Assembly (NCBI GenBank): GCA_035457725.1 | Contig: DATIBC010000090.1 | Coordinates: 1 to 64,000, forward strand | Direction: 5' to 3' | Origin: DATFES01 sp035457725 | Lineage (GTDB): Bacteria; Pseudomonadota; Alphaproteobacteria; CACIAM-22H2 | Length of the DNA stretch: 64,000 nt | Part shown: positions 43,405 to 52,333 of the stretch, piece after piece | Numbering within the stretch: the first letter of the stretch is position 1 | Layout of the letters: each line of letters starts with the position of its first letter | Translations under genes and position numbers: made by a program | Notes under the pieces: model-generated | What the model was told of the DNA's origin: nothing | Database searches by the model: none | Seen by the model: the letters and a program-made list of their open reading frames with translations, nothing else

Positions 43405-44718
43405 ATGTGGGAAGTCTTGTTGTTCTTGTGGACCGTCGGCGCGGGTCTCGCCGTGATGTCGATCGCGGTCTACCGCCGAGAGTTGGGACGGCTCCCTTTT
43501 AGAGTGCGATTCGCAGAGTTGGAATCGTCGAGTGTACCCCTCGTCCTTCGACAAGCTCAGGACGAGGATAATAAAAGAAGCCCTCGTGGTGAGCTTGTCG
43601 AACCACGAGGGCGCGGAGGACGATCAAAGCCGAGTGGATCACAGCCTAATGCGCCGACGCCGCGCACGGTCGTCATCGTCTCGGTCAAGGGCGCCGGCCC
43701 CGAATTGCCGCGGCTGTTCGACGCCCTGATGCGGCAGACGTACGCCCCTTTCCGCCTCTGCTTCGTGGTTGAAACCGAGACGGACGAGGCACATGGACCC
43801 CTCCTGCGCGCGCATTCGCAAGAGCCGGACCGTATCCAGCTGATCGTCGCCGGGTTAGCGATGCGCGGTGGGCAAAAAGCGCACAATCTCCTTGCGGCGC
43901 TCGACCGGCTTGCGCTTGACGATGAGATCGTCGTCTTCGCCGACGTCGATATCGTACCTGAACCAAGCTGGCTGGAGCGCCTCGTCCAGCCGCTCGTCAG
44001 CGGCCACGCGGCGGCTGTGAGCGGTTACCGCTGGCTTGTCCCAGACGACCAGCGGCTCGCCTCGGCCTTTGCTTCGGCGCTTAATAGCTCGATCGCGACG
44101 CTGCCGCGCCTGGCGCGCTGGAACATCGCTTGGGGCGGCTCGACGGCCGTTCGAAGGCAAACCATCGCCGACATCGATCTGCGAGCCTGGTGGCGGGGGG
44201 CGATAAGCACGGACGTGCAGTTCACGCGGGCCATCTGGGCCAAGCCAGGGCGCATTGTTGCGCCGCGCGATCTCCTGGTCCGCTCGCCGGTGGCCTATGA
44301 CTGGCCGATGATGTTCAACTTCGCCCGTCGCCAATACATGCAAATCCGGCTGCACGCGCCGCGCCATTGGCTGGGAGCGTTCGCCGTCGTGGCCGGACTA
44401 TTTGCCGGCTGGCCGCTGGCGCTTTTTGGCGTCGCGCAAGGGTCCTGGCCTGCGGTGGCCGCTCTCGTCTCGGTCATTGTTTGCGACCAAGCGCGGGCGC
44501 TTATTCGCCGTGACATTGTCCGCCACTTATGGGGCGAAAGGGGACTGGCCGAGCTTCGTCTGCCGCTGCTGCTCGATCGTTTCGCAACGCCCCTATGCCT
44601 CGGCCTGCACGCCGCAATCATCGCCTCGGCCGCGGTTGGACGCGAAATCCGATGGGCTGGCGTTCGTTACCGCTTCGATGGTCCAAGAGACGTCGTCGTC
44701 CTCGAGCGCGATCAATAG
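43405..44718 (+). CDS. Membrane-anchored glycosyltransferase (GT2/GT21-like) with in-frame repeat insertion
   Basis: 437 aa. An N-terminal membrane helix (VLLFLWTVGAGLAVMSIAVY) is followed by a linker and a GT-A domain from about residue 87 (TVVIVSVKGAGPELPRLFDAL). The nucleotide-sugar DxD is D180-V-D182 (VVFADVDIVPEPSWL). A likely catalytic Asp is D270 (ISTDVQF) and RRQYMQIR (308-315) resembles the Q/RxxRW region. Two or three C-terminal hydrophobic segments follow. It resembles ceramide glucosyltransferase and HpnI-like enzymes of hopanoid synthesis; the acceptor is unknown. Residues ~45-69 are encoded by a palindromic repeat. Its 3' end overlaps tag by 7 bases. Confidence 0.8.
   Translation: MWEVLLFLWTVGAGLAVMSIAVYRRELGRLPFRVRFAELESSSVPLVLRQAQDEDNKRSPRGELVEPRGRGGRSKPSGSQPNAPTPRTVVIVSVKGAGPELPRLFDALMRQTYAPFRLCFVVETETDEAHGPLLRAHSQEPDRIQLIVAGLAMRGGQKAHNLLAALDRLALDDEIVVFADVDIVPEPSWLERLVQPLVSGHAAAVSGYRWLVPDDQRLASAFASALNSSIATLPRLARWNIAWGGSTAVRRQTIADIDLRAWWRGAISTDVQFTRAIWAKPGRIVAPRDLLVRSPVAYDWPMMFNFARRQYMQIRLHAPRHWLGAFAVVAGLFAGWPLALFGVAQGSWPAVAALVSVIVCDQARALIRRDIVRHLWGERGLAELRLPLLLDRFATPLCLGLHAAIIASAAVGREIRWAGVRYRFDGPRDVVVLERDQ
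43539..43611 (+). repeat. Double-hairpin repeat inserted in the glycosyltransferase reading frame
   Basis: Hairpin 1: arms 43539-43547 and 43559-43567 (9 bp), loop TCGACAAGCTC. Hairpin 2: arms 43581-43590 and 43602-43611 (10 bp), loop GAGCTTGTCGA. The loops are exact reverse complements (13 bases with one flanking base each side), so the unit can also fold as a kissing or extended structure. It encodes the residues LRQAQDE and GELVEPR, which recur in unrelated predicted proteins from many proteobacteria where this kind of repeat has entered a gene. It sits in the linker between membrane helix and catalytic domain. Confidence 0.88.
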
Positions 44719-45263
44719 GCGAATTTCGCCGCTCGCATCCAGGGCGGTGCCTGGGCGGCGATGCGCGCATAGACCGGGCAGTCGGCGCGGTGCGCGCCCG
44801 GCAGGTAGCCGATACTCATCAGGAATTCGCCGACGATCTCGCCGCCGGTGAACACGAACGTCTGCCTGAACAGCTTGACCCAATCGCCTTTGGCCTGCGG
44901 ATGATGCGTTTCGAGCCATCGGGCGAACGAACCGTGGGCATCGGCCAAGGCGCGCAGGCGTCGCGCGTTCTCGATCGCGGCGCGAATTTTGAGCCGATTG
45001 CGGATGATCCCCGCATCGGCGAGAAGTCGCGCCTCGTCGCGCGCCGTGAACCGCGCCACCCGAAGTATATCGAAGCCGCGATACGCCTTGAGGAAGGCCT
45101 CGCGCTTCCTGAGAATCGTCAGCCACGACAAACCGGCCTGGTTGATCTCGAGCACCAGGCGCTCGAACAGCGCATTGTCGTCGGCGAGCGGGAAACCGTA
45201 CTCGTGATCGTGATAAGGGCCGTGGAACGGATGGCCCGGCGCGGCGTCGCAATAGGCCGACAT
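44712..45263 (-). CDS. tag: DNA-3-methyladenine glycosylase I
   Basis: 183 aa base-excision repair enzyme removing 3-methyladenine. YHDHEYGFPLADDNALFERL, EINQAGLSWLTILRKREAF and the tail motif HRADC are characteristic; Cys5, the nearby His and the HxxxC pair would bind the structural zinc. TFVFTGGEIVGEFLMSIGYL is the C-terminal signature. It overlaps the convergent glycosyltransferase by 7 bases and lies 12 bases after the DUF1467 gene. Confidence 0.94.
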   Translation of the reverse strand: MSAYCDAAPGHPFHGPYHDHEYGFPLADDNALFERLVLEINQAGLSWLTILRKREAFLKAYRGFDILRVARFTARDEARLLADAGIIRNRLKIRAAIENARRLRALADAHGSFARWLETHHPQAKGDWVKLFRQTFVFTGGEIVGEFLMSIGYLPGAHRADCPVYARIAAQAPPWMRAAKFAY

Positions 45264-45275
45264 ACTGGCCCTCCC

Positions 45276-45518
45276 CTAGCGCGCCAGATCGCGGAACGAA
45301 ATGAAGTCCGAGACGATGATCCAGTAGGCAATCGCCCAAAGCACGGCGGCGATCGCGGTGGTGACTAGCGCCTTCATGCCGATGCGTGGATTGATCGGCG
45401 CGCTTGGCGCGTGGCCTTTCTCGGGCACGTCGGGCGTGCGCACGCCGAACGGCAGAACGGTGAAGAAGACGCCCCACCAAATGAGGACGAACAGGGTGAT
45501 TCCGGAGGCGATATTCAT
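45276..45518 (-). CDS. DUF1467-family small membrane protein
   Basis: 80 aa with two hydrophobic helices (GITLFVLIWWGVFFTVLPFG and TTAIAAVLWAIAYWIIVSDF) separated by a short loop containing GVRTPDVPEKGHAPSAP. This is the layout of the alphaproteobacterial DUF1467 family, which is nearly always found beside mce and proS. I chose ATG 45518 (MNIASGITL); the open frame reaches 45578 but the added residues are not conserved. Function unknown. Confidence 0.88.
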   Translation of the reverse strand: MNIASGITLFVLIWWGVFFTVLPFGVRTPDVPEKGHAPSAPINPRIGMKALVTTAIAAVLWAIAYWIIVSDFISFRDLAR

Positions 45519-45544
45519 GAACCTAGGGCCCGCCGAGGCGGTGA

Positions 45545-45949
45545 TCATGCCTGCTCGAGTTCGATCAGCGTGCCGCAAAAATCCTTCGGATGCAGGAAAA
45601 GGACCGGCTTGTCGTGAGCGCCGATCTTCGGTTCACCGTCGCCGAGCACGCGCGCTCCTTGCGCCTTCAGGCGGTCGCGCGCCGCTCGGATGTCGTTGAC
45701 TTCATAGCATACGTGGTGCATGCCGCCCGCCGGGTGTTCAGCGAGATATTTGGCGATCGGCGAAGCGGCGCCCAGGGGATGCAGCAGCTCGATCTTGGTG
45801 TTCGGCAGTTCGACGAACACGGTGGTCACGCCGTGCTGCGGCAAGTCGATCGGCGCCGAAACCCTAGCGCCGAGGGCGTCGCGGTAGATGGCCGCCGCCG
45901 CCGCGAGATCGGGCACGACGATGGCGACATGGTTGAGGCGTCCGATCAT
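45545..45949 (-). CDS. mce: Methylmalonyl-CoA epimerase
   Basis: 134 aa VOC-fold metalloenzyme interconverting (S)- and (R)-methylmalonyl-CoA in propionate breakdown. It shows LNHVAIVVPDL (metal His), NTKIELLHPLG (Glu-containing), GGMHHVCYEVNDI (His) and LIELEQA (Glu). Length is typical. It lies 50 bases downstream of rnj and 26 bases before the DUF1467 start, a conserved arrangement in this class. Confidence 0.93.
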   Translation of the reverse strand: MIGRLNHVAIVVPDLAAAAAIYRDALGARVSAPIDLPQHGVTTVFVELPNTKIELLHPLGAASPIAKYLAEHPAGGMHHVCYEVNDIRAARDRLKAQGARVLGDGEPKIGAHDKPVLFLHPKDFCGTLIELEQA

Positions 45950-45999
45950 GACTCAGTATCTAGCATCGACATCGCGACGCTTCCAGATGGCGCGCCAGC

Positions 46000-47697
46000 T
46001 TATGGCAATCGAACAAGGTGGACCTCCGTAGCTGGACGCTTTCCCCGCACATCGCGCGCCGCGCGCCGGATCGCCTTGCGCGCCGCCTGCTCGATCGTCT
46101 CGTCATCGGCCTTGGGCCCGAGCCTTGCCAGCGTCTCGGATATCGACGCCGCAAGCTCGTCGAGGAACTCTTGATCCGATTCGGGATCGATAAGTCCTGG
46201 GGCTGCGATGCGCGGGTCGCCGACCAGCCGGCCCTTGCGATCGACGACGACGGTCGCGACGACGACGCCATTCCATTGCGATGCGCTTCGACTACGAAAG
46301 ATCGGACCGTCGATCGGCAGCAGCGCTTCGCCATCGAGCGCCAGCCGCCCCGCCGAGGCGCGGCCGACGATCTCCGGGCCGGCCTCGCTCAGGCGGATGG
46401 CCATGCCGTTCTCCGGAACGATCGCGTGCGGCACCTGGCACGACCTCGCTAGGTCGGCGTGCGCCTGCATGTGACGCGCCTCGCCATGCACCGGCACGGC
46501 GATGCGCGGCCGGATCCATTGATACATTTGCGCCAGCTCGTCACGGCGAGGATGTCCGGAGACGTGGATCGGGCCGGACAGGCCAGGCGGAAGGTTGTCC
46601 TCGGTGATCAGCTCGACGCCCTGGCGCACGAGCCCGTTTTGCAATCGTGCAATGGCCAATTCGTTGCCTGGAATGACCCGCGACGAAAAGATGACGGTGT
46701 CGCCTTTCTCGAGCGCGATGTGCGGGTGGTCGTCGGCGGCGATCCGCGCCAGGGCCGAGCGCGGCTCGCCCTGGCTGCCGGTGCAGACAAGCGCGATCTT
46801 GTCGCGCGGGATGAAACTGGCGTCCGATTCGTCGACGAACGGCGGAAGATCCAGCATCATCCCGTTCTCGCGCGCCGCCTCGTACATTCGCCACAGCGAA
46901 CGGCCTACAAGACCGACGTGGCGATCGTGCTTCATCGCCGCGACCGCCACCGTTTCGAGCCGGGCGATATTCGAGGAGAAACAGGCGACGATGGCGCGCT
47001 GCCGGCAACGGCCGATGAGCTCGGTCAGGGCGGCGCGCACTTCAGCCTCGGAGCCCGAATGCCCCTCGCGAAGCGCGTTGGTGGAGTCGCCGACAAGCGC
47101 CAAAACTCCGCTCTCGCCCGCGCGCCTGAGCGCGGCGTCGTCGGTGGCCGGGCCGACCAACGGCCGGTCATCGAGCTTCCAATCGCCGGTATGGAGCACC
47201 GTTCCCGCGGAGGTGCGGATGGCGAGCGCGGTGGGCTCGGGAATTGAATGCGTGATGTAGATCATCTCGATGTCGAACGGACCGATTTTGAACCGCGCCC
47301 CCGGGGCGACCTCGGTGATGGGCACTTTGGCCGCCAGCCCGACATCGGACAGCTTGCGCCGCAAGATCGACGCAGCGAAAGCCGTCGCATAGACCGGGCA
47401 TTGCAGGCGCGGCCATAAATAGGGAACGGCGCCAAGATGATCCTCGTGGGCGTGAGTGAGCACCAGCGCGACAAGATCGTCGCGGCGCTCGACGATGAAG
47501 GCCGGGTCGGGCATGACGATCTCGACGCCTGGCGCGCGTGGGTCGCCGAAGGTGACGCCCAGGTCGACCATCAGCCACTTGCCCGCGTGACCATAGAGAT
47601 TGAGATTCATTCCGATCTCGCCCGAACCGCCGAGCGGAAGGAACACCAGATCGCGCGCGCCCTTCATGGCACGGCGAAAATCGTCGTCGAGCGCCAT
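46000..47697 (-). CDS. rnj: Ribonuclease J
   Basis: 565 aa metallo-beta-lactamase/beta-CASP nuclease acting as 5'-3' exonuclease and endonuclease on mRNA and rRNA. The metal site is H82, H84, D86, H87 in LTHAHEDHLGA. The N-terminal GGSGEIGMNLNLYG and GDWKLDDRPLVG are typical, and the beta-CASP segment includes VCTGSQGEPRSALARIA. VHGEARHM carries a late metal His. Its start overlaps the coaX stop (TGATG). Alphaproteobacteria commonly use RNase J alongside RNase E. Confidence 0.95.
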   Translation of the reverse strand: MALDDDFRRAMKGARDLVFLPLGGSGEIGMNLNLYGHAGKWLMVDLGVTFGDPRAPGVEIVMPDPAFIVERRDDLVALVLTHAHEDHLGAVPYLWPRLQCPVYATAFAASILRRKLSDVGLAAKVPITEVAPGARFKIGPFDIEMIYITHSIPEPTALAIRTSAGTVLHTGDWKLDDRPLVGPATDDAALRRAGESGVLALVGDSTNALREGHSGSEAEVRAALTELIGRCRQRAIVACFSSNIARLETVAVAAMKHDRHVGLVGRSLWRMYEAARENGMMLDLPPFVDESDASFIPRDKIALVCTGSQGEPRSALARIAADDHPHIALEKGDTVIFSSRVIPGNELAIARLQNGLVRQGVELITEDNLPPGLSGPIHVSGHPRRDELAQMYQWIRPRIAVPVHGEARHMQAHADLARSCQVPHAIVPENGMAIRLSEAGPEIVGRASAGRLALDGEALLPIDGPIFRSRSASQWNGVVVATVVVDRKGRLVGDPRIAAPGLIDPESDQEFLDELAASISETLARLGPKADDETIEQAARKAIRRAARDVRGKRPATEVHLVRLP

Positions 47698-48482
47698 CAG
47701 TCGTTTCGCGCCCGATTGCGCCGGTAAATCTCGACCAATCCGTCCAAAGTGAGATCCGGGTCGAGATGCTCGATGACCTGAGTCGCCTCGGTGAATAGCG
47801 GCGCCAGGCCGCCGGTCGAGATCACAGTCATGCGGCGGCCGAACTCGTCCTGGATGCGCCGGATCAGCCCCTCGATGAGCCCGATGTAGCCCCAGTATAC
47901 CCCAGACTGCATGGCGCTGATGGTGCCCTTGCCAATCACCTGCGCCGGCCGCGTGACGGCGATCCGCGGCAGCTTCGCCGCCGCCATATGCAACGCCTCG
48001 ACCGAGAGATTGATGCCCGGGGCGATCACGCCGCCGCAGTAATTGCCGTCGGCGTCGACGATGTCGAACGTCGTCGCGGTGCCGAAATCGACCACGATCG
48101 CCGGTAGGTCATAGCGCATCCGCACCGCCACCGCGTTCACCAGCCGGTCCGCCCCCGCCTCGTCAGGATTGTCGAGCAATACCTTGAGCCCGAGATCGAG
48201 GGCGGGATCGCCAACCACCAGCGGCTCGCATCCAAAATAGCGGCGGCAGAGCTCCTTGAGGTTGAACATCGCCGGCGGCACGACGTTGGCGACGATCGCG
48301 TCGTCGATGTCGCGCCGATCGAGGCCGCTCAACTGCATGAGATGCGTGAGCCAAACCGCGTATTCGTCCGCCGTTCGACGCGCCTCGGTCGAAATGCGCC
48401 ATGAGCCGCGTTGCTGCGCGCCGTCGTAGACGGCGAACTTGACGTTGGTGTTATTGCAGTTGATCGCCAGCAGCATAGCCAT
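47697..48482 (-). CDS. coaX: Type III pantothenate kinase
   Basis: 261 aa ASKHA-fold enzyme catalysing the first step of CoA synthesis. It shows LLAINCNNTNVKFAVYDG (phosphate-binding loop), VDFGTATTFDIVDADGNYCG (catalytic Asp region), GVIAPGINLS and VISTGGLAPLF. The start ATG 48482 is preceded by GGGGGAG five bases upstream; the further in-frame start at 48512 lacks such a site. Overlaps rnj by one base and follows birA by 66 bases. Confidence 0.94.
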   Translation of the reverse strand: MAMLLAINCNNTNVKFAVYDGAQQRGSWRISTEARRTADEYAVWLTHLMQLSGLDRRDIDDAIVANVVPPAMFNLKELCRRYFGCEPLVVGDPALDLGLKVLLDNPDEAGADRLVNAVAVRMRYDLPAIVVDFGTATTFDIVDADGNYCGGVIAPGINLSVEALHMAAAKLPRIAVTRPAQVIGKGTISAMQSGVYWGYIGLIEGLIRRIQDEFGRRMTVISTGGLAPLFTEATQVIEHLDPDLTLDGLVEIYRRNRARND

Positions 48483-48548
48483 CCCGCTCCCCCGACGCTG
48501 GCCGCGCGCCATGGCGTCGCGTCGGTCCTATAGCACACAACCCGCGCC

Positions 48549-49310
48549 CTATCGCCCGAAGAACACGTCGCCGGCGGTGATCCGGCGCACGCCGCCCGCC
48601 TTCCTTCCCGCATCGAGCTGGAGCGCTCCATCGGCGTCGATATCGAGAAATCGGCCTGAAAGCGTCCGGTCGGCCACTCGCACTCGGATCCGCTCTCCTA
48701 GCGACTGCGCCTTCGACCGCCAAGCGGCGCGGACGGGCGCAAATCCCTCATCGAGCCAGCGATTGACCCACGACAGGAAGTGGCGGCCGAATGCCTCGAG
48801 AATGTCGGTCGTGGCGAATTTTACGCCGGTCTCGAACTCGAGGTTCGTCGCCGGAAACTCGACGTTCTCGGGGTGGCTTCGCACGTTGACGCCGATTCCC
48901 ACCACCAGCCAGTCGAGCTGCGGCTTGGCCGCTCCCTCGGCCTCGAGCAGAATGCCGGCGAGCTTGCGGTCGTTCATGAGCACATCGTTCGGCCACTTGA
49001 AGCGATACTCGACCATCGGCGGCAGGACCGACGACAACGCGTCGCCCAGCCCGACCGCGGCGACGAACCCGAGCTGAGCGGCGTCGCCCGGGGAACACTC
49101 CGGGCGCAGAACGATCGAGAGATAGAGATTGCCGCGCGGCGAATCCCACTTGCGGCCGGAGCGCCCGCGTCCCGCCGTCTGCGTCTTCGCCCAGACCAGC
49201 GTGCCGTCCTCGGCGCCGGCGCGCGCCAGGCGTTTGGCTTCCTCGTTGGTGCTGTCGGTTTCGTCGAGTTCGACGAGCCGGTAGGCGGGCGGAAGCTTGA
49301 CGGCCTCCAT
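48549..49310 (-). CDS. birA: Biotin-[acetyl-CoA carboxylase] ligase (monofunctional)
   Basis: 253 aa enzyme that attaches biotin to carrier proteins. Signature blocks: DETDSTNEEAKRLA, TQTAGRGRSGRKWDSPRGNLYLS (biotin/ATP loop), RFKWPNDVLMNDRKLAGIL and VVGIGVNVRSHPE. There is no N-terminal winged-helix DNA-binding domain, so it is not a bio-operon repressor. Starts 14 bases after nuoN and is probably part of the nuo transcript. Confidence 0.95.
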   Translation of the reverse strand: MEAVKLPPAYRLVELDETDSTNEEAKRLARAGAEDGTLVWAKTQTAGRGRSGRKWDSPRGNLYLSIVLRPECSPGDAAQLGFVAAVGLGDALSSVLPPMVEYRFKWPNDVLMNDRKLAGILLEAEGAAKPQLDWLVVGIGVNVRSHPENVEFPATNLEFETGVKFATTDILEAFGRHFLSWVNRWLDEGFAPVRAAWRSKAQSLGERIRVRVADRTLSGRFLDIDADGALQLDAGRKAGGVRRITAGDVFFGR

Positions 49311-49324
49311 GACGCGCGCCGAGG

Positions 49325-50773
49325 TTAACCGGTGAACAGCGACGCCGCGGCGGCTTCGGCGGGATCGATGATCAGCCCCGGTCGCAGAAAAAACAGAATG
49401 AGAAACGCGCTGGCGGCGGCGAGTATGACGCCGACCGCGCGATTGGCGGGACGGTCGAAGGACTCTGCCGGATCGTCGAAGTACATGATCTTGACGATGC
49501 GAAGATAATAAAAGGCCGCCACGACGCTCGACAGCACTCCGATGACCGCCAGCGTATAGAGCTCGGCCTGGATGGCGGCGAGGAAGACGTAAAGCTTGCC
49601 GAAGAATCCCGCGAGCGGCGGAATGCCGGCCATCGAAAACATCGCCGTGCCGAGTCCGGCCGCCAGCAGCGGCCGCGTCCGCGCCAGGCCCGCGAGGTCG
49701 GGAATGTCCTCAACCATTCTCCCCTGCCGTCGCATCGACAGGATGACCGCGAAGGCGGCGACGTTCATGAACAGGTAGATCGCCATGTACACGATCACCC
49801 CGCGAACGCCGTTGTCGTCGCCGGCGGCGAGTCCGATCAGGGCGTACCCGACATTGCCGATCGAACTGTACGCCATCAGCCGCTTGATGTTGTTCTGATT
49901 GATCGCCGCGAAGGCGCCGAGCAGCATCGAGGCGATCGATATCGCCACGATGACCTGGCGCCAATCGTCGGTAAGGCCGCCGAACGGCTCGATCATGACG
50001 CGCACGAGGAGCGCCACGGCGGCGATCTTGGGCGCCACCGAGAAAAAGGCGGTGACCGGCGTCGGCGCGCCCTCGTAAACGTCGGGCGTCCACATGTGGA
50101 ACGGGGCCGCCGAGACCTTGAAGGCGAGCGCCGCGGCGACAAAGACCAGGCCGAACAGGACGCCGAGCGACGTTTCTCCAGGCAAGATCAGCGCCGTCGC
50201 CAGGGCGCCGAAATCCGTCGTGCCAGAGAACCCATAGATCAGCGAAGCGCCATAGAGCAACATACCGGACGAGAGCGCTCCGAGCACAAAGTACTTGAGG
50301 CCGGCCTCCGTCGACTTGATCGAATCGCGGCGAAAGGCGGCGACGACATAAAGGGACAGGCTCTGGAGCTCTAGGCCGATATAAAGCGCGATCAGGTCGT
50401 TCGCCGAAATCATCATCAGCATGCCCAGCGTCGCGAAGACAATGAGTACAGGGAATTCGAAACGGACGATGCCCTCGCGCCGATTGAAATCCATCGACAT
50501 GATCAGGGTCAGGGCCGAGCCGAGCAGCACAAGCAGCTTCATGTACGCGCCGAACCGGTCGACGACGAACATGCCGCCGAACGCCTCGGCGCGCCCGCCG
50601 GCACCCGAGGGAATCAGCAGCGCGGCGATGGCAAAGGCGGCGACCGCGCTCCAGGACACGACATTCGTCGCTTGATCCCCGCGGAAGACCCCATACATGA
50701 GCAAGACCATTCCCGTGACGGCGAGAAAGAGCTCGGGAAGGGCGAGACCGAGGGAAAGTTCGCTCGGACTCAT
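49325..50773 (-). CDS. nuoN: NADH-quinone oxidoreductase subunit N
   Basis: 482 aa antiporter-like membrane subunit of complex I with about 14 helices. It has the conserved proton-channel regions FEFPVLIVFATLGMLMMISA (in part), ALYIGLELQSLSLYVVAAF and FHMWTPDVYEGAPTPVTAFF. I chose ATG 50773, which overlaps the nuoM stop (ATGA); a GTG three codons upstream is possible. Last nuo gene of the operon, followed closely by birA. Confidence 0.95.
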   Translation of the reverse strand: MSPSELSLGLALPELFLAVTGMVLLMYGVFRGDQATNVVSWSAVAAFAIAALLIPSGAGGRAEAFGGMFVVDRFGAYMKLLVLLGSALTLIMSMDFNRREGIVRFEFPVLIVFATLGMLMMISANDLIALYIGLELQSLSLYVVAAFRRDSIKSTEAGLKYFVLGALSSGMLLYGASLIYGFSGTTDFGALATALILPGETSLGVLFGLVFVAAALAFKVSAAPFHMWTPDVYEGAPTPVTAFFSVAPKIAAVALLVRVMIEPFGGLTDDWRQVIVAISIASMLLGAFAAINQNNIKRLMAYSSIGNVGYALIGLAAGDDNGVRGVIVYMAIYLFMNVAAFAVILSMRRQGRMVEDIPDLAGLARTRPLLAAGLGTAMFSMAGIPPLAGFFGKLYVFLAAIQAELYTLAVIGVLSSVVAAFYYLRIVKIMYFDDPAESFDRPANRAVGVILAAASAFLILFFLRPGLIIDPAEAAAASLFTG

Positions 50774-52323
50774 CTCCGCCACTCCTCGCTGAATGCCACC
50801 AGCCGCAGGACGTCCCCATACCCCCGCGCGGCCGCCTCGTTCCGCGCCGCCTCATAACGGGCGGCGAGCTTGTCGGTCGAGGCCGTGAATACGTTGAGGA
50901 TCGGTTGCGGATGCACGCCCATCCACAGAACGGCGGCGACGATCGGCGCGAACACGGCGATTTCGCGGCGGTTCAAATCGAGAATGCCCTTCAGCTCGTC
51001 GCGCGTCAGCGGGCCGAAGATGACGCGACGGTAGAGGTAAAGCATGTACGCAGCACCCAGGATTATCCCTGTCGTGGCGAGGAAGGTCGCCCAGGTGTTG
51101 ACCTGGAACGCGCCGACCAGAACCAGGAATTCGCCTACGAACCCGCTCGTGCCCGGCAGTCCGACCGAGGCGAGCATCATGACCATGAACACCGCGGCAT
51201 AAAGCGGCATGCGGTGAACGAGCCCGCCATAACGCGCGATGTCGCGCGAGTGTATACGGTCGTAGACGACGCCGACGATGAGGAACAACGCGCCGGAGAC
51301 CACTCCGTGGCTCAGCATCTGGAACATCGCCCCATCGATGCCCTGCTTTACCCCGGTGAACAAGCCGAGCGTCACGAATCCCATATGCGCCACCGACGAG
51401 TACGCGACGAGCTTCTTCATGTCCTCCTGCGCCAACGCGACGAGCGAGGTATAGATGATGGCGACGATCGACAGCGCATAGACCAGCGGTGTGAAATAGA
51501 TCGACGCCTCGGGTAGCATGCCGATCGAGAAGCGCACGAAGCCGTAGCCGCCCATCTTCAATAGCACGCCGGCCAGAATCACCGAGCCCGCCGTCGGCGC
51601 CTCGACATGGGCGTCGGGCAGCCAAGTGTGCACCGGCCACATCGGCAACTTGACGGCGAACGATGCGAAAAACGCGATCCACAGCCAAAGCTGCAACTCG
51701 CGATCCAGCCGGAGTTCGAGGAGCTCGCGAATGTCGGTCGTGCCGGTGTGGAAATAGATCGCCAAGATGGCGAGCAGCATCAACACCGAGCCGGTCAACG
51801 TGAAGAGGAAGAATTTGAACGCCGAATACACCCGCCGCGGCCCGCCCCAGATGCCGATGATGAGGAACATCGGAATGAGCACGCCCTCGAAGAACAGGTA
51901 GAACAGGATGAAGTCGAGTGCGCAGAACGTTCCGACCATCAGCGTCTCGAGGACGAGGAAGGCGATCATGTACTCCTTCACCCGGACCTCGATCGATTCC
52001 CAGCTCGCCAATACGCAAATCGGCGTCAGGAACGTCGCCAGCAGGATGAGCAGCATCGAGATGCCGTCGACGCCCATGTGGTACTCGATTCCGAACGCCG
52101 GCAACCATTCCGCGCGCTCGACAAACTGGAATTCCGCGGACGATGTGTCGAAATTGATCCACAAGAACAGCGACAGGACGAAGGTGACCAGCGACGTCCA
52201 CATCGCGACGGCGCGGGCATTTCGCGCCACGACGTCGGGCTCGCCGCGAATGACGAGAATGAACGCCGCGCCGACGAGCGGCAGAAAGGTGACGAGCGAA
52301 AGGAGCGGCCAGCTCGCGGTCAT
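50770..52323 (-). CDS. nuoM: NADH-quinone oxidoreductase subunit M
   Basis: 517 aa antiporter-like proton-pumping subunit of complex I. VDGISMLLILLATFLTPICV, FFEGVLIPMFLIIGIWGG, PVHTWLPDAHVEAPTAGSV and YSSVAHMGFVTLGLF are conserved; they carry Glu, Lys and His residues of the proton path. The stop overlaps nuoN by 4 bases. The start is 10 bases after nuoL. Full length. Confidence 0.96.
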   Translation of the reverse strand: MTASWPLLSLVTFLPLVGAAFILVIRGEPDVVARNARAVAMWTSLVTFVLSLFLWINFDTSSAEFQFVERAEWLPAFGIEYHMGVDGISMLLILLATFLTPICVLASWESIEVRVKEYMIAFLVLETLMVGTFCALDFILFYLFFEGVLIPMFLIIGIWGGPRRVYSAFKFFLFTLTGSVLMLLAILAIYFHTGTTDIRELLELRLDRELQLWLWIAFFASFAVKLPMWPVHTWLPDAHVEAPTAGSVILAGVLLKMGGYGFVRFSIGMLPEASIYFTPLVYALSIVAIIYTSLVALAQEDMKKLVAYSSVAHMGFVTLGLFTGVKQGIDGAMFQMLSHGVVSGALFLIVGVVYDRIHSRDIARYGGLVHRMPLYAAVFMVMMLASVGLPGTSGFVGEFLVLVGAFQVNTWATFLATTGIILGAAYMLYLYRRVIFGPLTRDELKGILDLNRREIAVFAPIVAAVLWMGVHPQPILNVFTASTDKLAARYEAARNEAAARGYGDVLRLVAFSEEWRR

Positions 52324-52333
52324 CGTCGCCCCC

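Noticed and set aside
50852..52201. 449-codon frame within nuoM
   Set aside because: Alternative frame of nuoM; it lacks the membrane helices and family motifs.
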